From positions 20,780,616 through 20,844,615 of the forward strand of contig NC_068338.1 in the NCBI RefSeq assembly GCF_014633365.1: 64,000 bases of DNA. Reading direction: 5' to 3'. Below are positions 34,805 through 49,800 of the stretch, one piece after another (within the stretch, counting starts at the first letter, position 1; each line of letters starts with the position of its first letter). The notes under the pieces were generated by a model. It was not told where the DNA came from. It worked only from the letters and a program-made list of their open reading frames with translations, and made no database searches. This stretch comes from Diospyros lotus. Lineage: Eukaryota > Streptophyta > Magnoliopsida > Ericales > Ebenaceae. Made by a program: the position numbers and the translations under genes.

Positions 34805-37800
34805 CTAGTCGTCTGGCCCGGCAAGCATGATCTGTCATTTTAGACATTTTGCAACTAAGAACAACTTGAGGGGAAAACATTGTAGTAGTAACTGATTTGA
34901 TTTGATCATGAGAATGAAATTCAAGACTCACATTGCAGTCAAATGCAAACCTCCTGGCAAGCATAATGGCTGCATTCCTTTCCCTTTCTGATTCAAATGC
35001 CAATACAAAGGAAAGCCCTTCTTTCGCTTGCCAAAATGATGCCTGAGCTGCGGCGTTTCCACCACCTCGAACTCCACATAACTTATGGATGAGAAAACTA
35101 TGTCAGATTCAATATAAACATGGCCTGTTTCCAAAAGTGTGTTGAACAAAGTCCAACTGCCAGTAACATGCAACACGAAAGCAAAAACCTACTATAGACA
35201 ACAACAAAACCTTTGACAAGAAAAAAGGAAAAATTGGTTTCGGTAAAGACTACTAATTGCAGCATATGTAATTTGAAATAACATCAAAAAGGTTATGTGT
35301 AAGTTCTCAATTTGATCACACAACTAATAATGGAACTGTGTTGTTTTTTGATGTCATTTGGTGGTGTTGTTTTCAAGCCAAAACTCTATTTATTTATTCT
35401 TCATTTTAACAAATTCAATTAAGAATAAAAAAGGCTTACGCCATGATACCTGCATTGAAGTAGAATAGTACTCTTTAGCCACTGTTGTGTTGCCTTTACA
35501 AAGTTTCATCCTCATTTTACCCACATGAAGGACATGGATAGAACGTGATGGATGATCTACCCCATTCATCTGGGCAATGACTACCTGGAAAGCAACACTA
35601 AAGATGTTCAAAAATCCACAAGGTAAATTTCAGAATAGAATATTCCAGAAGGAAAACATGAAAACTGTGAAACAACAGCAATCACAAAAATGGCATCCCA
35701 GGATGTACATGACAGGAAATTGTTGGTAGAGAGTGAAGCCACTATTAATGGCAACCTACAGCTAAGTTCCTTTTGAATCTTCAAAAATTATGTCACACAT
35801 GCTCATTATTCAATATTTGCGGAGTAAGGCATTAGGGATTTTCGAGAGCCACACCTCCTAACTATGCAGCTGATATTGTCTATAAGCTCCAACATTAGCT
35901 AGGCAGCTGGCTGATCTCTCTTAGAGCTTAAAAGTTCCCCTACAGCAAGTTCCTATATTATGTTTGAAAATTATGTTACACAAACTCCATTTGTCAAAGA
36001 GCATTAGTTATGCATTAAGTGATCTTCAGTCACCTACCACCTACTAACAATGCAGTTGATAACCTTAACCTCTGGCAAAAGCTAAGTGCCTTGCCGTCAC
36101 CAATCTCTCCAATAGATTAAATAAATTTCTGTCAGTTCATCCAGAACTTGCAAAATTGAACTCATATCCATCACTGAATGCAGTAGAACGGCCAAGATAG
36201 ATTTGGTTTTGTTAAGCAGATAGAATCACTACTATTTACATGGCCATACCAGCCAGCAAGGAAGAATGAAGACATCTTTAGTGAGGTTGCCCATATTTGA
36301 GATATTTGGACACTGATAATTGTCAATCAACATCAATGGACATTGAAATAATTTAAAGAGAACATGGGAGCCAAACAAGACATGGGGGCTATAGTTTCGT
36401 GTATTTATTTTATATGTTCTTGCCTCTCAGAATTGAAAAATCAGGAAACTTTAAAAACAACCTAGCTTTCACATGGTTTTATTTTTGTATGATAACAATT
36501 TCTAGAAACCAGCAAAAAGAATTGATATAATTTCCTAAAATTGTGGTGTTCTAAAACCAAGTTTGTAACAATCATTTTCTTATAACAATTTAACCAAGCC
36601 ACCTCAAACTTGTCCTCTATTTAGGCCTTAAAGAGAATCCAATTAACAAGGCTTTTAGGATATTTTATTTATTTTGTCAGGTCAGGAATGGCCACCTAGA
36701 ATTCTTAGCATCAAGAAGACCAACCGTCATACAGGAAAGAGAAAAATGGGCAGGACCTCCCTCATGCTTTTTTTTTTTTTTTTTAAATTGGCTGGATTTT
36801 TGGGGAAGGAATACTATCCTTTGAGGGATAGGCTTATTTATTGGGCAAGCCAACCTTCAAATTCTGTTCCATCCATTTTGGGGTGGTTGGGTTCAAAGTT
36901 AGAGAAGCAGGTCTTGAACTACTTATGTCTATGTTTGTGAATAGTGATACAAATCTAGTGGAACATTTTATATCCACTATAATACTTGCCTGAGGATAAT
37001 ACAGAAAATCTAGAGGTTCTAAACCAAATTTCAAGAACCCAAAAGTAGAGATCCTTCAAAAGATGCTAATCCAAAACTTAATTCGGTCCACTCATCCACT
37101 CCACATTCATGGAATTCCTAGTTTTGGGTGAAACCTTCCAGCATGATAAATATCTGTTTTTGCTAATTGAGATTCGTGGAGATTTTATATATTTTAACAT
37201 AAGATCTTGGTTAAATCTATGATGAAGTAACCTAATGTATGGAGAGAGAGAGAGAGAGAGATGCACTACTCCAGTCATCCCACAAGACCAAAAATTCATC
37301 AATGATGAGGTTCAGATTTGCTATGTCAAACAACAGTTAACCCCTGATAATAAAAACTTAAGCAAGTAAATGCGCTGCTATGAGATGTGAAGGGGATTGA
37401 AAGATTGTGGGAAGTGGGGAGAGGTTAAAAAGGAAAATTAAGAGTGAAACATGATTGGAGAGTTATAGGAGAAAAAGTTAAAATTTTTCCCATTAAATTT
37501 TCAAGTCAAAATAATCAACTTTGGCTTTCTGATTTATTCATTATAGAACAAACAATTAATCTGCAAAAATAAAAAATAACACAAAATCAAGTCAATTTTA
37601 GAACAGGCCAACAGCTATTAAGAAACTTCATTAGTTATGCTAGACAAGCAGAGGACACCCATGCTTATGGAAAGTACATTGATCAGACCATTATCAGCTT
37701 CATTGTTTGACACAACAACTATAACTATGTTCATAACAGTTACCTAAACAATGGGTAACTACATGGTGCATGCCAAATAAACATGTCCATATAAATAAGT

Positions 37801-40800
37801 CCGTCAAAACGATGATAACGTACATTGAACTCGGTGTCATGCCTTCGCACCAATGATTCCACATAGTTTCCCAATCCTGCAGCTGTGTTCAGCATGGATA
37901 ATAGCATTAGTGATTCCAAGTCTGGAAACATAATCATAATTTTTGCATAATGAAGTCAATAACAATTTTTATTAAATTTTCAAAATAGGGAAACATATAA
38001 AACTGACACAAGAAAGCTTAAGTTCCAATGAATACTGTTGGCAATCAAGGATCAAGACCAAACCAGGATCAATGGGACCAGTGGTTGTCAACGTGAATTT
38101 CTGGCCATCAGAAATTATTTCAGCTTGCAAAATTCGACCAACATCAAAAGGCTCTGGGGCATATACTGGTTTGATGGCTCCTAGAATATTGACAATCAAA
38201 TATTAGACGTGAAAACATGGTATAGAAATCATAAAGCTAGAAAATTTGGATAACATTGCAAACTGTGCCTACCAAGTCAAACATTCTACAGGAAATGGAT
38301 ATAAGCAATTATAATAATTATAGAGTGGAAGTAGGTAATTCAGATTTGTTTAAATGTATAACAGGTGTTCAATGTCCAAACTTCGCTGCAATCTGAAGAG
38401 TTGACATAAATAAATAAATAAAACAGATGTTGAATAACAGCATCAAACAATATAAACATCAATGAGGGGAAAATGTGAAAAACTAACATATATATCGATA
38501 ATACTTTGACAATCCCAAGAACAAATAATGATGATATTCATGCTAATAACAGTAACATGAATGCCCATTAACAGCAAGAATACAAAAATTCAAGCACTCC
38601 AAATAAAGGAAAGAAAAAATTACCGTTCTAACATGATCTTGGTCCACCCGAAAGCACAAGAGAACTAATTTGGAGATTTAAGCAATATTGAGAAACAAAT
38701 GGGGATGGCGATGGGTACCCTACTCTGTGGGCATTGGCCAAAACCCTACCTTGATGGGGAGCATTTGGATATAAAAAACAAACCCATGGGGAGGATACGG
38801 GTAAGAATACCCGCTGAGTATGGGTAGAGTGATAGGGCTAGGGTCCCCTACCCATACTCTACCTTGGTATAGTTTGATATATATATATATATATAAATAT
38901 TAAATTATCTAATTATATATTATATAACTCATAGATCATAAAAAAGCCCAAATTAGACATTCTTACAAACTTAAAAGCTAACCTAGTTATGGTCTCTCAT
39001 GTCTCTCACCTCACCACCAAACCAAGGTGGTATTTTTTATTACTTAATGTATTGAAACAATCTAAAATATTGCAATTATTGCTTTTTAACTTTTTGTTAG
39101 AATATGAATTTGTTAGAACAAATATATTGAGTATATGGGTACCCATTACTATATGGGTATGAGGATGCAGGGAAACAAAATACAGAGGGTATGGGTACAA
39201 GGACAAGGACAAAAATAGAGATGGAGGTACAGGGATGGGCATTGGGCTCCCCTACCCATTGCCATCACTAGAAACAAAATTAGCAAATCTCTTTGAGAAG
39301 AACCATGAAAGAAATTTGTTTCTGGCATTGGTATCAAAATTGGAACAGGACCAGCCAGTCCAAACAGGAAAAAGCAGGTCGTCCAGTCTGGTACAGTTAA
39401 ATATGCCACATAAGCAAGCAGGCATATCCAGAGGAAAGTACATCAAAGGGAATAATTTCTAAGATGTATTACTGAATCCCCAGTGGTTCAGATTTTTTAA
39501 AGTGTTCCAGCTAAAAACACTTAATGCCATAAAATTTTAGAGATTTTTAGCCTCACAAGTCTGAACCCAGCTTAACCATATGGAAATATTGGTATCCTTC
39601 ACATTAGTTTGTATTAGAACTTCATCACTTTTAAATGTATATATATATTAGTTATTGTTGGTGATGTGCCTCAATACTAGATTTGGATGACATTTAGTAG
39701 GCGTGAAACATTTGATGTATCTTTATACATATTTAATGGCAAGTTATCTTCATTCATTACTCTCCAATCTTCTATGAATGAATCCCTAGATTTCTTGTTA
39801 GACATCTCATTCTTAACTTGTTAAGAATATGTAACAAGATTCTCTAATAACAAAATTTTTTAAATGCTTCTAGTCCTTAGATTTTTCAAATTGGGACTTT
39901 GATTAATCAATTACGAACTAGCATGTAAGTTTATTACTTTGATTAATATGAGATAAAGGGTGGTGATTCACATACCACATAGCATGTAATGCTTGCAGTA
40001 AACTCTTGGGGGTTGTTAGTTGAACAACGCAATGAACGTGACGCCAATGACATATCACATGACATGGTGGATAATGATTTTGTCATCAAGTTATGATTAT
40101 GTAAATGATCCTTTGACTTGAAGTGACATTTGTCTTGTGTGCCGAGGTGCGAGATTTGTTGATGTGCCCAACCATCCAATTACGAGATGGGGGCGTTCAT
40201 CTTAAGTGGTCTTGTATTGCTGGTGCATGGAGACAGGTGTTTGTGGATAAAATCCGTCACCCTCATTATGATGAGGCGAACGTCCTACATGGTCTACTAT
40301 TAGTAAAATAGGAAAGTCCTTGGCCAAGACAAAATGAATGATCAAGAAAGAGTTTTCTAATGTGTCATTTAGTCACACAACCTAAGCAGACTATTTAGAG
40401 GCCTACTTTTACTCGGGAGGCAACTCAAGGTGAGGTGCGTCAAGTGTTTGCTGAGAAGTCAAATTCTCATGTGTCTTTGATTAGGGTTGTTGAGGGTGCG
40501 ACTTTGACTAATTTGGTTTAGCCCAGGGACTTTGGGGTGGTGGTAGCGAATCGATTGTGTTCCCTCTTGGAGGCTGACATGGACATTCCCTCTTCTGAGG
40601 CCGTGAGTTTGCTGATGGAGATGGAGTGTCCGAGAGGAGTTGATATGGTTGTTGAGGATAGGGGCAAAAAGGATCGTGTTAAGGATGAGGATACTTCATC
40701 TGGTCAGTTAGGGAGCTCAAGTCCAAAGGATGCGCTTGTGAAGTCCAAATCCCAGCTGAAGCGTGAAAGAAAGAAAAAAATGCTCTAACAAGGTCCAAAG

Positions 40801-43800
40801 CCAAGAAGGTTTCTAGTGAGGGCGGCCTAGTGCTCATAGATTTGACTTGAAGGCATCGGATTTTTTGCTTTGTTTAGTTGTGTTGTTAATGCCTTGTTTG
40901 TTAGGGCGTGGTTTTGTCGTTCAGTTCGCAGGGCATGCCCTTACATTGGTTTGTAGACTTTTTGTAGTTTTTTTTGTTAATCTATCTTACTTATAGAAAA
41001 AATATATACATATATATAATATATTATATAAATGTAGTGCCGTGTGCATCTCATGCCTCTACCTTTTTCTTATATATTATATAAATTATGTGGTCAGGCT
41101 TCACAAGAAGCTTCTTTAAGCTTCCAATTTCTAAACTATATAAATTATATAATATAATGTATAGCCATGAACCTCCAAACTTCAACCATGCTACACTATT
41201 CTTTATATAATATATTATATAAATGAAAATGCCGTACCATGTATATAATATAATATATAATGTGAAGCGGTCATTTGCATTTAATGCATACCAGAGAACT
41301 TTTTGTTGTATATTAACTTTTATCCCGCCAAAACACCATTAACTTTAATGGTGTTTTGTTTAACCACTAACTCTTAATGGTGGAGAAGAACAAAGTACCA
41401 GTTAAGACTCACAAATCCAATCGCTTGTGTTTTTCAATGTGTGACTTTCTAAGTTCACCACCTGATAGCAATCAAATAACATCAAATCCCTTTGATGTCA
41501 GTCGAACACTTTGACTTATCTCAAAAGTCTCTTTATCTTCCCAAGATGTTCTGAAGATACTGAGTAGTGTATAGTAATAGCTCAGGACAATTTAAAAGGT
41601 AATGAAGTCTATTCATATATGAACCTATAACAATTGATGATCATCGTATAATACAATCCTTTCATCACCTAACGTCTTGACTGAGCGAGAGCCATGAAAT
41701 GATAAGCTCACAAACTCAATAACTGTGTTCGATCTCATTAGTGAGACTAGATGACACATTAGAAAATTCTTTTCTAATAATTCATTTTGCCTTGGTCAAG
41801 GACTTTCTCGTCATACTAATAGTAGACCACATAACACGTTCACCTCATCATAATGAGGGTAACGGATCGTATCCACAAGCACCTATCTCCATGCACCAGC
41901 AATACAAAACCATATAAGATGAATGTCCCCATCTCGCAATTAGATAGTTCCGCACATCAACAAATCTTGCACACCAATACACAAGATAATTGTATTGCTT
42001 CAAGTCAAAGGATAAATTATGCAATCGCAAGTTGATGACAAGATCATTATCCACCATGCCATGTGATTTGTCATCGACATCACGTTTAGTGTGTTATTTA
42101 ACCAATAACCACTCACGAGTTTACTACAAACATCACATGCTCTATGGTATATGACTTACCACCCTTAATCATTAGTATCTCATACTAATTAAAGTAGTAA
42201 ATTTACATGCTAATCCATAATTGATTAATCAAAATCTCCATTTGAAAAATCTATGGATTAGGAACATTTAAGAAATCCTATTGTTAGAGAATCTTGTCAC
42301 ATATTCTTAACAACTTAAGAATGAAATCTCTAATAGGAAATCTAGAGTCTCATTCATACAAGATTGGAGAGTAATGAATGAAGATAACTTGCTATTAAAT
42401 ATGTACAAAGAAACATCAAAGGTTTCACGCCCACTAGACGTCATCCAAATCTAGCATTAAGGCACATCACCAACAATCTCCCACTTGCACTAATGCTAAT
42501 TATTTACATAATAATAATGCACCATCATCAGGTATCTAATACCTATCTTCTCAAGATGACGATCAAGTGGGTTAACAACAACATTTGTTCGCTAATATTA
42601 TTTTCTGCAATTGCACGTCCCCACGTGCAATTAACTTAAATAACACGAAACCAACATTTAAAGTGTTTGGACTTTCAATGAGACCTAGATTCTTTAGCTT
42701 GTGCAAAAGCTCCATAGATGTCACAATATTAAGATATCCACGACTGTATGGATGAAATCACTTCTAGTTCTAAGATGAACTTCTTAGTCCAAACAACTTT
42801 TTTAGCAGCATCACATGCCACCAAATTGGCTTATGTAGCAACATCATATGCCACTACATTTTTGGTTTCAATAGTGAAATCTGGAATAATTTCCTATTTG
42901 AAACTCTTCCAACTAACTGCTCCACCATTGCAACCAACAATGAATTCTAATGTCGACTTTCGATCATCAATATCAAACTATAAGTTTGAATCTATCAACC
43001 AATAACATATCTTTAGTCATTCTCAAGTACTTCAAGATATGTTTAACTGCAATCCGGTGACTCTCACTCGGATCTAACAAATATCTGCTAGTAACATTTA
43101 CAGTATAAACAATATCAAGCCTTGTACATATCATCGCATATATAAGGTTTTCTATAGCCAAAGCATAAAGTACCTCACTCATTTGATCTCTTTATTCAAG
43201 AGTGTTCGGAGAAATTCATTTAGAAAAATGAATTCCAACTCTGAGAGGCAGAAAACCTTTCCTGGAATTCACCATCCTAAACACTTTTAGCATTTTCTCT
43301 ATGTACAAACTTTGGGACAAACCTATCAATTTCTTAGATCAATCTCTATAGATTTGAATCCTCAAAATAGGTAACATCTCCCAAGTACTTTATGGAGAAT
43401 CTCACGGATAACCAAATTTTAGTTGACATCATCATGCCCACATCATTACCCATAATAAGCATATCATACATATATAAGATAAAGAACATAACAACACTCC
43501 CCCCAGTCTTTTTGAATACACAAGGCTCATCCGAATTTCTCATGAAACTAAACTTTTTGATCTCGTGATCAAAACGGATGTTCCAACTTCTTGAAGTTTG
43601 CTTAAGATAATAAATGGATCTCTTAAGTTGACACACTTTATTACAATTGGCGGATTGAAAACCAAGCGATTGTTCTATATAGATCTCTTCATCAAGAAAT
43701 CCGTTAAGGAACATAGTCATGATATCCATCTGCTAAATAATGAGTGGCAATGACTAACATAATCCTAAAAGACTTTAGCATTGCAACAGGTGAAAAAATT

Positions 43801-46800
43801 TCATCATAGTCTACACTTATCTTTGACAATACACTTCCGCCACTAGTCGTGCTTTGTATGTCTATACCTATACATCTACTTTGATTTTTCCCTTGAAGAT
43901 CCATTAACACCCAATAGGTACTATACCCTCAGACAAATCTACCAAGTTCCAGACCTAATTGGAATCATATTTCATTTCAAATTTAGTAGCCTCATGCCAC
44001 TTCTGAGAATCGATATCTAATATTGCCTCCTCATAACTAGTAGGATCAACAATTGATTACTATCTCCATACAAAAACAATTCCTATATCTCCTCCACAAC
44101 TAGTCCATACCACCATTACAGAGGATGAGATACTCCACTAGATCTACGAAGACCTTATGTGATGGTATCTTGACTGGTTATGCTAGGCTTAGCCATCTGA
44201 TCAGAGATTCGTGGTTCAAAAGACTCCTCTTCCAATACTATTTTCTTCTCCATACTCCTTTCTCGGATGAACGCTTCTTCCAGAAAAACAGGTATGTTTA
44301 CTGATCAAACTCTTTGATCATCAGGAAAATAGACATAATACCCTACACAACCTTTATGATATTTCACAAATCTTCTTTCATATGCAGGTTTCAACTTCTC
44401 TGTTTTTAACTTTTTACAAACCTGGGACAATCCCAAATCTTAACATGCTTAAAACTCAGTAGTCACCCATCTCATATGGCACCGTTTCAACAGATCTAGT
44501 TAGTACCCTTGAGTCTATTTGTATTTAAAATACAAGTAAAAGGATTCATATCGTCTTCCATTAGTGTTGCAAAAATAACAAATATATTAGTAGATGTATC
44601 TTTGAAAATACTATTTAATTAGGAACTTTAAACTAAATAGTTACTCTCACTAAATTTTTCGAATCCTGCACTTCCAACCAAAAAATGTGAACTCATTAGG
44701 ACTCAATAGCAGGTGATCGAATTCTCTTTCATATGAATACCCCTTACATAATGGTTTCTTGCAACACTCACATAATTGAGTAGGCAACAATTGGCCACCA
44801 CATCATATGCAGAGCTCGATCTTTAGCCTCTAAACCAAAAAAAAAACTCACATAATAGTTTCTTCGTTGGTTTGATTAGTTAGATCCCACCCACTGTCTT
44901 AGCTAAGTGCAATGATTTGAACACACCAAACCTCACATAATAGTTTCTTGGTTTGAATACCATTTAACACTGCTCCATCATATGATTTGAATAGGACAAA
45001 CAAACAAACTTTCATGAAACATGCCCCCCTATGTATCCACAGCCAGAACAGACCCAATCAAACTGATGCACCCATATAATAGTGGAAGGCTACAATGACT
45101 TTGATTCACCGCTTAAATCTAATATTAGTTTGCATATGGGAAGATTTTCAGACTTCTATTTACAGGTCTCATCATTTGCATCCATTCATTCCATCAAACA
45201 TCACATGCAAGATAAAACGAATGAATAAATAAATAAAATTGGGATGATCATGGACTTGAGCATTAATTAGACCCAAGCCTCAAGATTTAATTAATGCCCT
45301 AATCAGCAAAGCACCTGAGCAGCGTGCAGCCAGCACATGGCCAACGTGTGGCACAGCGTGCAGCAATGCACACAAGCAGCGCGCGGCTAGTGTGCGGCCA
45401 ACGTGCAGTGAGCGCAGCATGCATGTAGCAGGCGTGTGACAGCGTGTACGCAGGTGGTGGCCAGCGAGCAGCATCAGCCGCAACCAGTAGCTGTTTTTGC
45501 TTTGGTGCCGGCAAGGAGTTGTTGCCAAATCTGATGGCTTTCCTCATGGTTTTTCCGGTGCGGCTTCCGGTAACGCAGCAGTGATAGAAGTATCCCGGCT
45601 CCGGCAAGAGTTGCAGGCAACCGATGGCAAAGGTTGCTGGCGGTGTTGCACTTACAATTTCCGGTGATCTTCATATTGTAGCAAGGTCACTGGCGAGTGC
45701 GAGAGTTGCAGCAGTGAATAGCAAGCAGGCGACCAGAGTTGCAGGCGGCTGGAGTTGCAGTGGCAAGCAGTTCAGCAAGCTATTGCAGCAGTAAGTAGTT
45801 CGGTGAAATAGTTTGTTGCAGTATCCAGTAAGTGTTGCCAACAGGACCAATTTTTTGTTTCTCCGGTGGCTGCTTTGGGGTCGGCAAGAGTTGCCGGCAG
45901 TTGTCTCCAGCCAGTTTCTGCCAGTGGACTTTGGCAAGAGTTGTCAGCGAGTTTTCAGCCTGTTGTCCCTTTCGTTTAGTCCTGCCAATTGATGTTCATG
46001 AGATGAACGGGCTAGGAAGAACAGTACCAGCTGTCACTCAACTTCGCTATGACTTTGTCTAGGACAGGAAATCAACGAAGGGTTCTAGAGTTGCTAGCTT
46101 GGTATGAATGGACCTCCACGACTCGAGGAGGAAGTGGTTTTTGTGTAGAAACAGTTTCTACACCCACTCAGTTTCTTCCATCCAAGTACGCATTCAGTTT
46201 ATTACATATGATGTAATGTTGCGTTGCTTAAACATCCAAGTTATTATATGGTTTGTGTTGATTTCTGTGTGTTTTCATATGATGAAAATTTTTAAAATTT
46301 ACCTGCATATCCATATGGCAATTCCAACAGTTACAACATTGGGAACAGCAAAATATATCTAATTTTAAACAAGTTGAACCTTTAAACAGTGAACTCACTT
46401 ATTTATCGGTTTAGTATCTAATTCGGTTCTAATAACTATGGTTTCTGCAGTTTGAGCTGCATTCTTCATTTGCCTTCCACATTCGCTCCACAAGTCCTTT
46501 AAGGCAATTCACATGGTGGGATACAGGCTTGATACGTTGTTAAAAACAGAAAGAAAGAAACAACTCATTCTCCTTGAACCAAAAATGCTTTACTCACTGA
46601 AATCTTCAATCTGCTACACAGAAGCAGCTAATCTAAAATGGAAGAACATATTATAAAACAAATACCAACAGATCTTTGGTAAGGAAAAATAGTAAGTTAT
46701 CAAAGCTTTAAATCTTCACAGAGGTGGAGGCCATACCCATGATAAGGAAGATGATAGTATGTCAATTCTTTTTTATTTTTTCAGTAAAGTGGATTGCCAA

Positions 46801-49800
46801 CAACATACATAAACTTTAAATAATAGGAGGAAATGATACCATCAAAAGCATAACTATAAATTCCTGGGCTTTGCTCCCGGTGATATCAATACTATAATAC
46901 TAGAGTGAGCATTCCAATCCTACGTCATCTAAGATGTGGAACATGGTATGAAAATAATGGGTTCTATAGTACACGTGATAAGGGTTGAAGGCTCATGTAC
47001 ACGTGATAGTAATTTCCATTCAGTACTTTGACAATAAATATAGCATACACGAAGTAATAAAGAAGAACCCCAATTCTAGAAGCAATTCATCCCTTAGAAT
47101 GGAAAAAAACTGTGTTCCAAAACTATAAAGTGACAATTGAGTCGATGAAAATATTATCAATATGTGTGCCAAAATTATTGAATATATTATCAGAAAACAC
47201 TGAATGGAAAAATGGGTTGCTATCGGATTTTCCGATAATATTGATACAACTGAAAAAGTGACAACCAAGTTAATGAAAAGTCCTAATAGAGTCTTAAGAA
47301 TGTTTTACATAAAAAACAATTGCATTTTGTAATAGTTGGTTAATACATAAATCTGCCAACTCCATGTGCACTTTGATAGACAAAGAAGTTCAGTTAACCT
47401 TGAACAAAGAATCTACAGGGAAATTCAGGGACAGTTGAAGTGGTTATGCAGTAAGGTGACAAACAAATTATAGATGCATGAAAGGTTTGGAGAGGATTAC
47501 AATAGGGGAAGAAGGATTTAGGAAAGTATGTTAAAGTTTTATACCCTAGCGAACAAGAATAAAAAATTGATGAAGAATAATGTAGCTTTTATTACAAGTA
47601 GTTGGACATGTCATAACTACTTGTCTAATTTGTGAAATTCATAGAACTTTCATGTGCTTTCATCATACAAAATTCTATTTCTAACATTAAGGAACCAGGT
47701 ATCCATACAATTTTAGGAGATACTATTTATGAAGAAAATTTATCTACCGGTCTAAGATAACCAAATCTGAAAGGGATTAAGCACCAGGTACTTTGGTGAG
47801 TAAACCACAAGAAGCCCAATGTCTCGTGACATTCTGCAGAAGTCATCCTATATATCCTAGGCCATATCCAAGCTAAAGCCAAGAAAACCAGAGATTAACT
47901 GGTAACTCCAAGAAATCACATCATCACATCTCTAATGAGGTATACAGGACAAGTCACATGATTATCAAGATTTTTTCCCCCTTGTCTTTGATAAGCCACT
48001 GATTTATGATAGTATCAGGGAAGAGTTCTTTGTGGCATATGGAAGATAAAACATGATAGTCATAAAGTTTGTCACTTGCCCAAGGCAGGAACACAGTAAA
48101 ATTTCTAGCAAGTGATCACGTTTTTCAGTATCCAGAGAGTAAAACATCTAATTGAGTGCTTTCTGCAGTATGGTCACATTCAAAGCAACCAACATATGCA
48201 TATATACCTGAAATAAGATCCTTTTTGCCACCTTCAGTTGTCAAACGATACCACTGAATTGAGCATCCCGAAAGTTCTGCGGTGGTATCAGAGCATGATT
48301 GGATCCTCAAATATGAACCCAGAGCTTCAGTGCCATCTATTTCAAAAGAGTGATTCATGTTTTCCTCGCCCCTCTTGCTTATTGCCAGCTGAAAAAGGCA
48401 CAGAAAATAGAGTGCAATATTTTAATCATAAAATATCCATGTTCCAGATACTTTTTTCATCAATGATGTAGAAATAACATATGAATTACAATAATAATTG
48501 AGATTTTTATCCTGATTTTTAGGTCAAAACCAAAACAAATTGGTGAATTAAAAGTTATCTAACAGGAAATTCAGTTTATCACCTTTAACTGCTACACTTA
48601 GTATAAGCAAATTCTGGCACAACATTGATCTATTAAAGCTTAAATTTGAGCTTTACAAGATTTTTCATTTAACAGGAATTTACTGATTTCCCTATTCATG
48701 GCTATCCCTCCCAAGTACATTTTGACAGTTAAAGTAATTACTATTACAACATGGAGAAATCTGCCCTTTCCAAACAATAAATTCTTTTTGGATTGGTGGC
48801 TTAAACCTTCTATAAAATGGAAAATTGAGGGGGAAAGGGTGCGGGGGATGAGAAATAGATCACAATCCAATGACTTAAAAATTGAGGATTAACATGGGGA
48901 ATATATGCTGATTTGCATATTTATAATAAACACTTGTAAAAGAATATGGCAGATCGAGGGAAAATAAGAACCAAGGCTGTAAAAATGGGGTTGATCTTGA
49001 CAAAGCTGAAACTGTTTAACATGCAAAATGAAATGCAGATGAGGTTATGTGCCCGGTATCCAGGTTCCAGATCAAACCCATATTCCATAGCTGAGTTGCT
49101 AAAATAAACATTAGTCCAGCTTCAAGGCATACCTTCTTGTATTGTAGTTATATCCTAAAGCATCCAATAAAAGGTGTCTAGAATGTTTTTTTAATTTTCT
49201 CCATCCACTTATGTGATACTCTGAACAAGAGGAACTATATATGCTTGCTGGGAACAGTAGGTATTTTAGACGATGAAAAGAATGAATCATGAGTTCACAA
49301 CTCTTCACCAGAATTCAGATTCACTTTAATCCAGTGATTGGAAGTTGAAACCCTACCAACAAACCATGTCAATCCAGTTATAAACCAGTTTTGTTTTCAC
49401 TGTGTTAGGCACATCTCCCAAGTTATCCTGAATCCATTATGGCCTTTTCAGGTTGGCTTCAATGCAGTGGTCGGCAGTTGAAACCCTACCAACCAACCAT
49501 GCCCATACAGTTATAAACAGATTATTTTTGCTGTCCCTTCCCTAGCTTAGACAATATTTTGCAACACAAACAACACAAGGAACCTTTTAAATAAGCCAAA
49601 CAACATATTAACAGCAACATAACAGAGGTCAGCATCAAGAGAAAAAATAGATAGACATGCAGAAAATGGAAAGAACTGCAACTACTTAAATTAGGCAAAC
49701 AGTTCTACAGCGAAAATAATTTCAAGTTCTAATCCTTAGAGTGGGGTAAAAGAAATTGGAGGAAGAACCACCACCATGTAAAGCAAAGATTAGCATACTG

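Noticed and set aside
42748..43005. Plus-strand 85-codon ORF
   Set aside because: It overlaps the minus-strand Copia RT/RNase H remnant and has no domain of its own.
45280..46062. ORFs rich in Cys, His, Arg and Leu on both strands
   Set aside because: Composition comes from reiterated GCAGC/GGCAAGAG words; no domain, and both strands are equally open.
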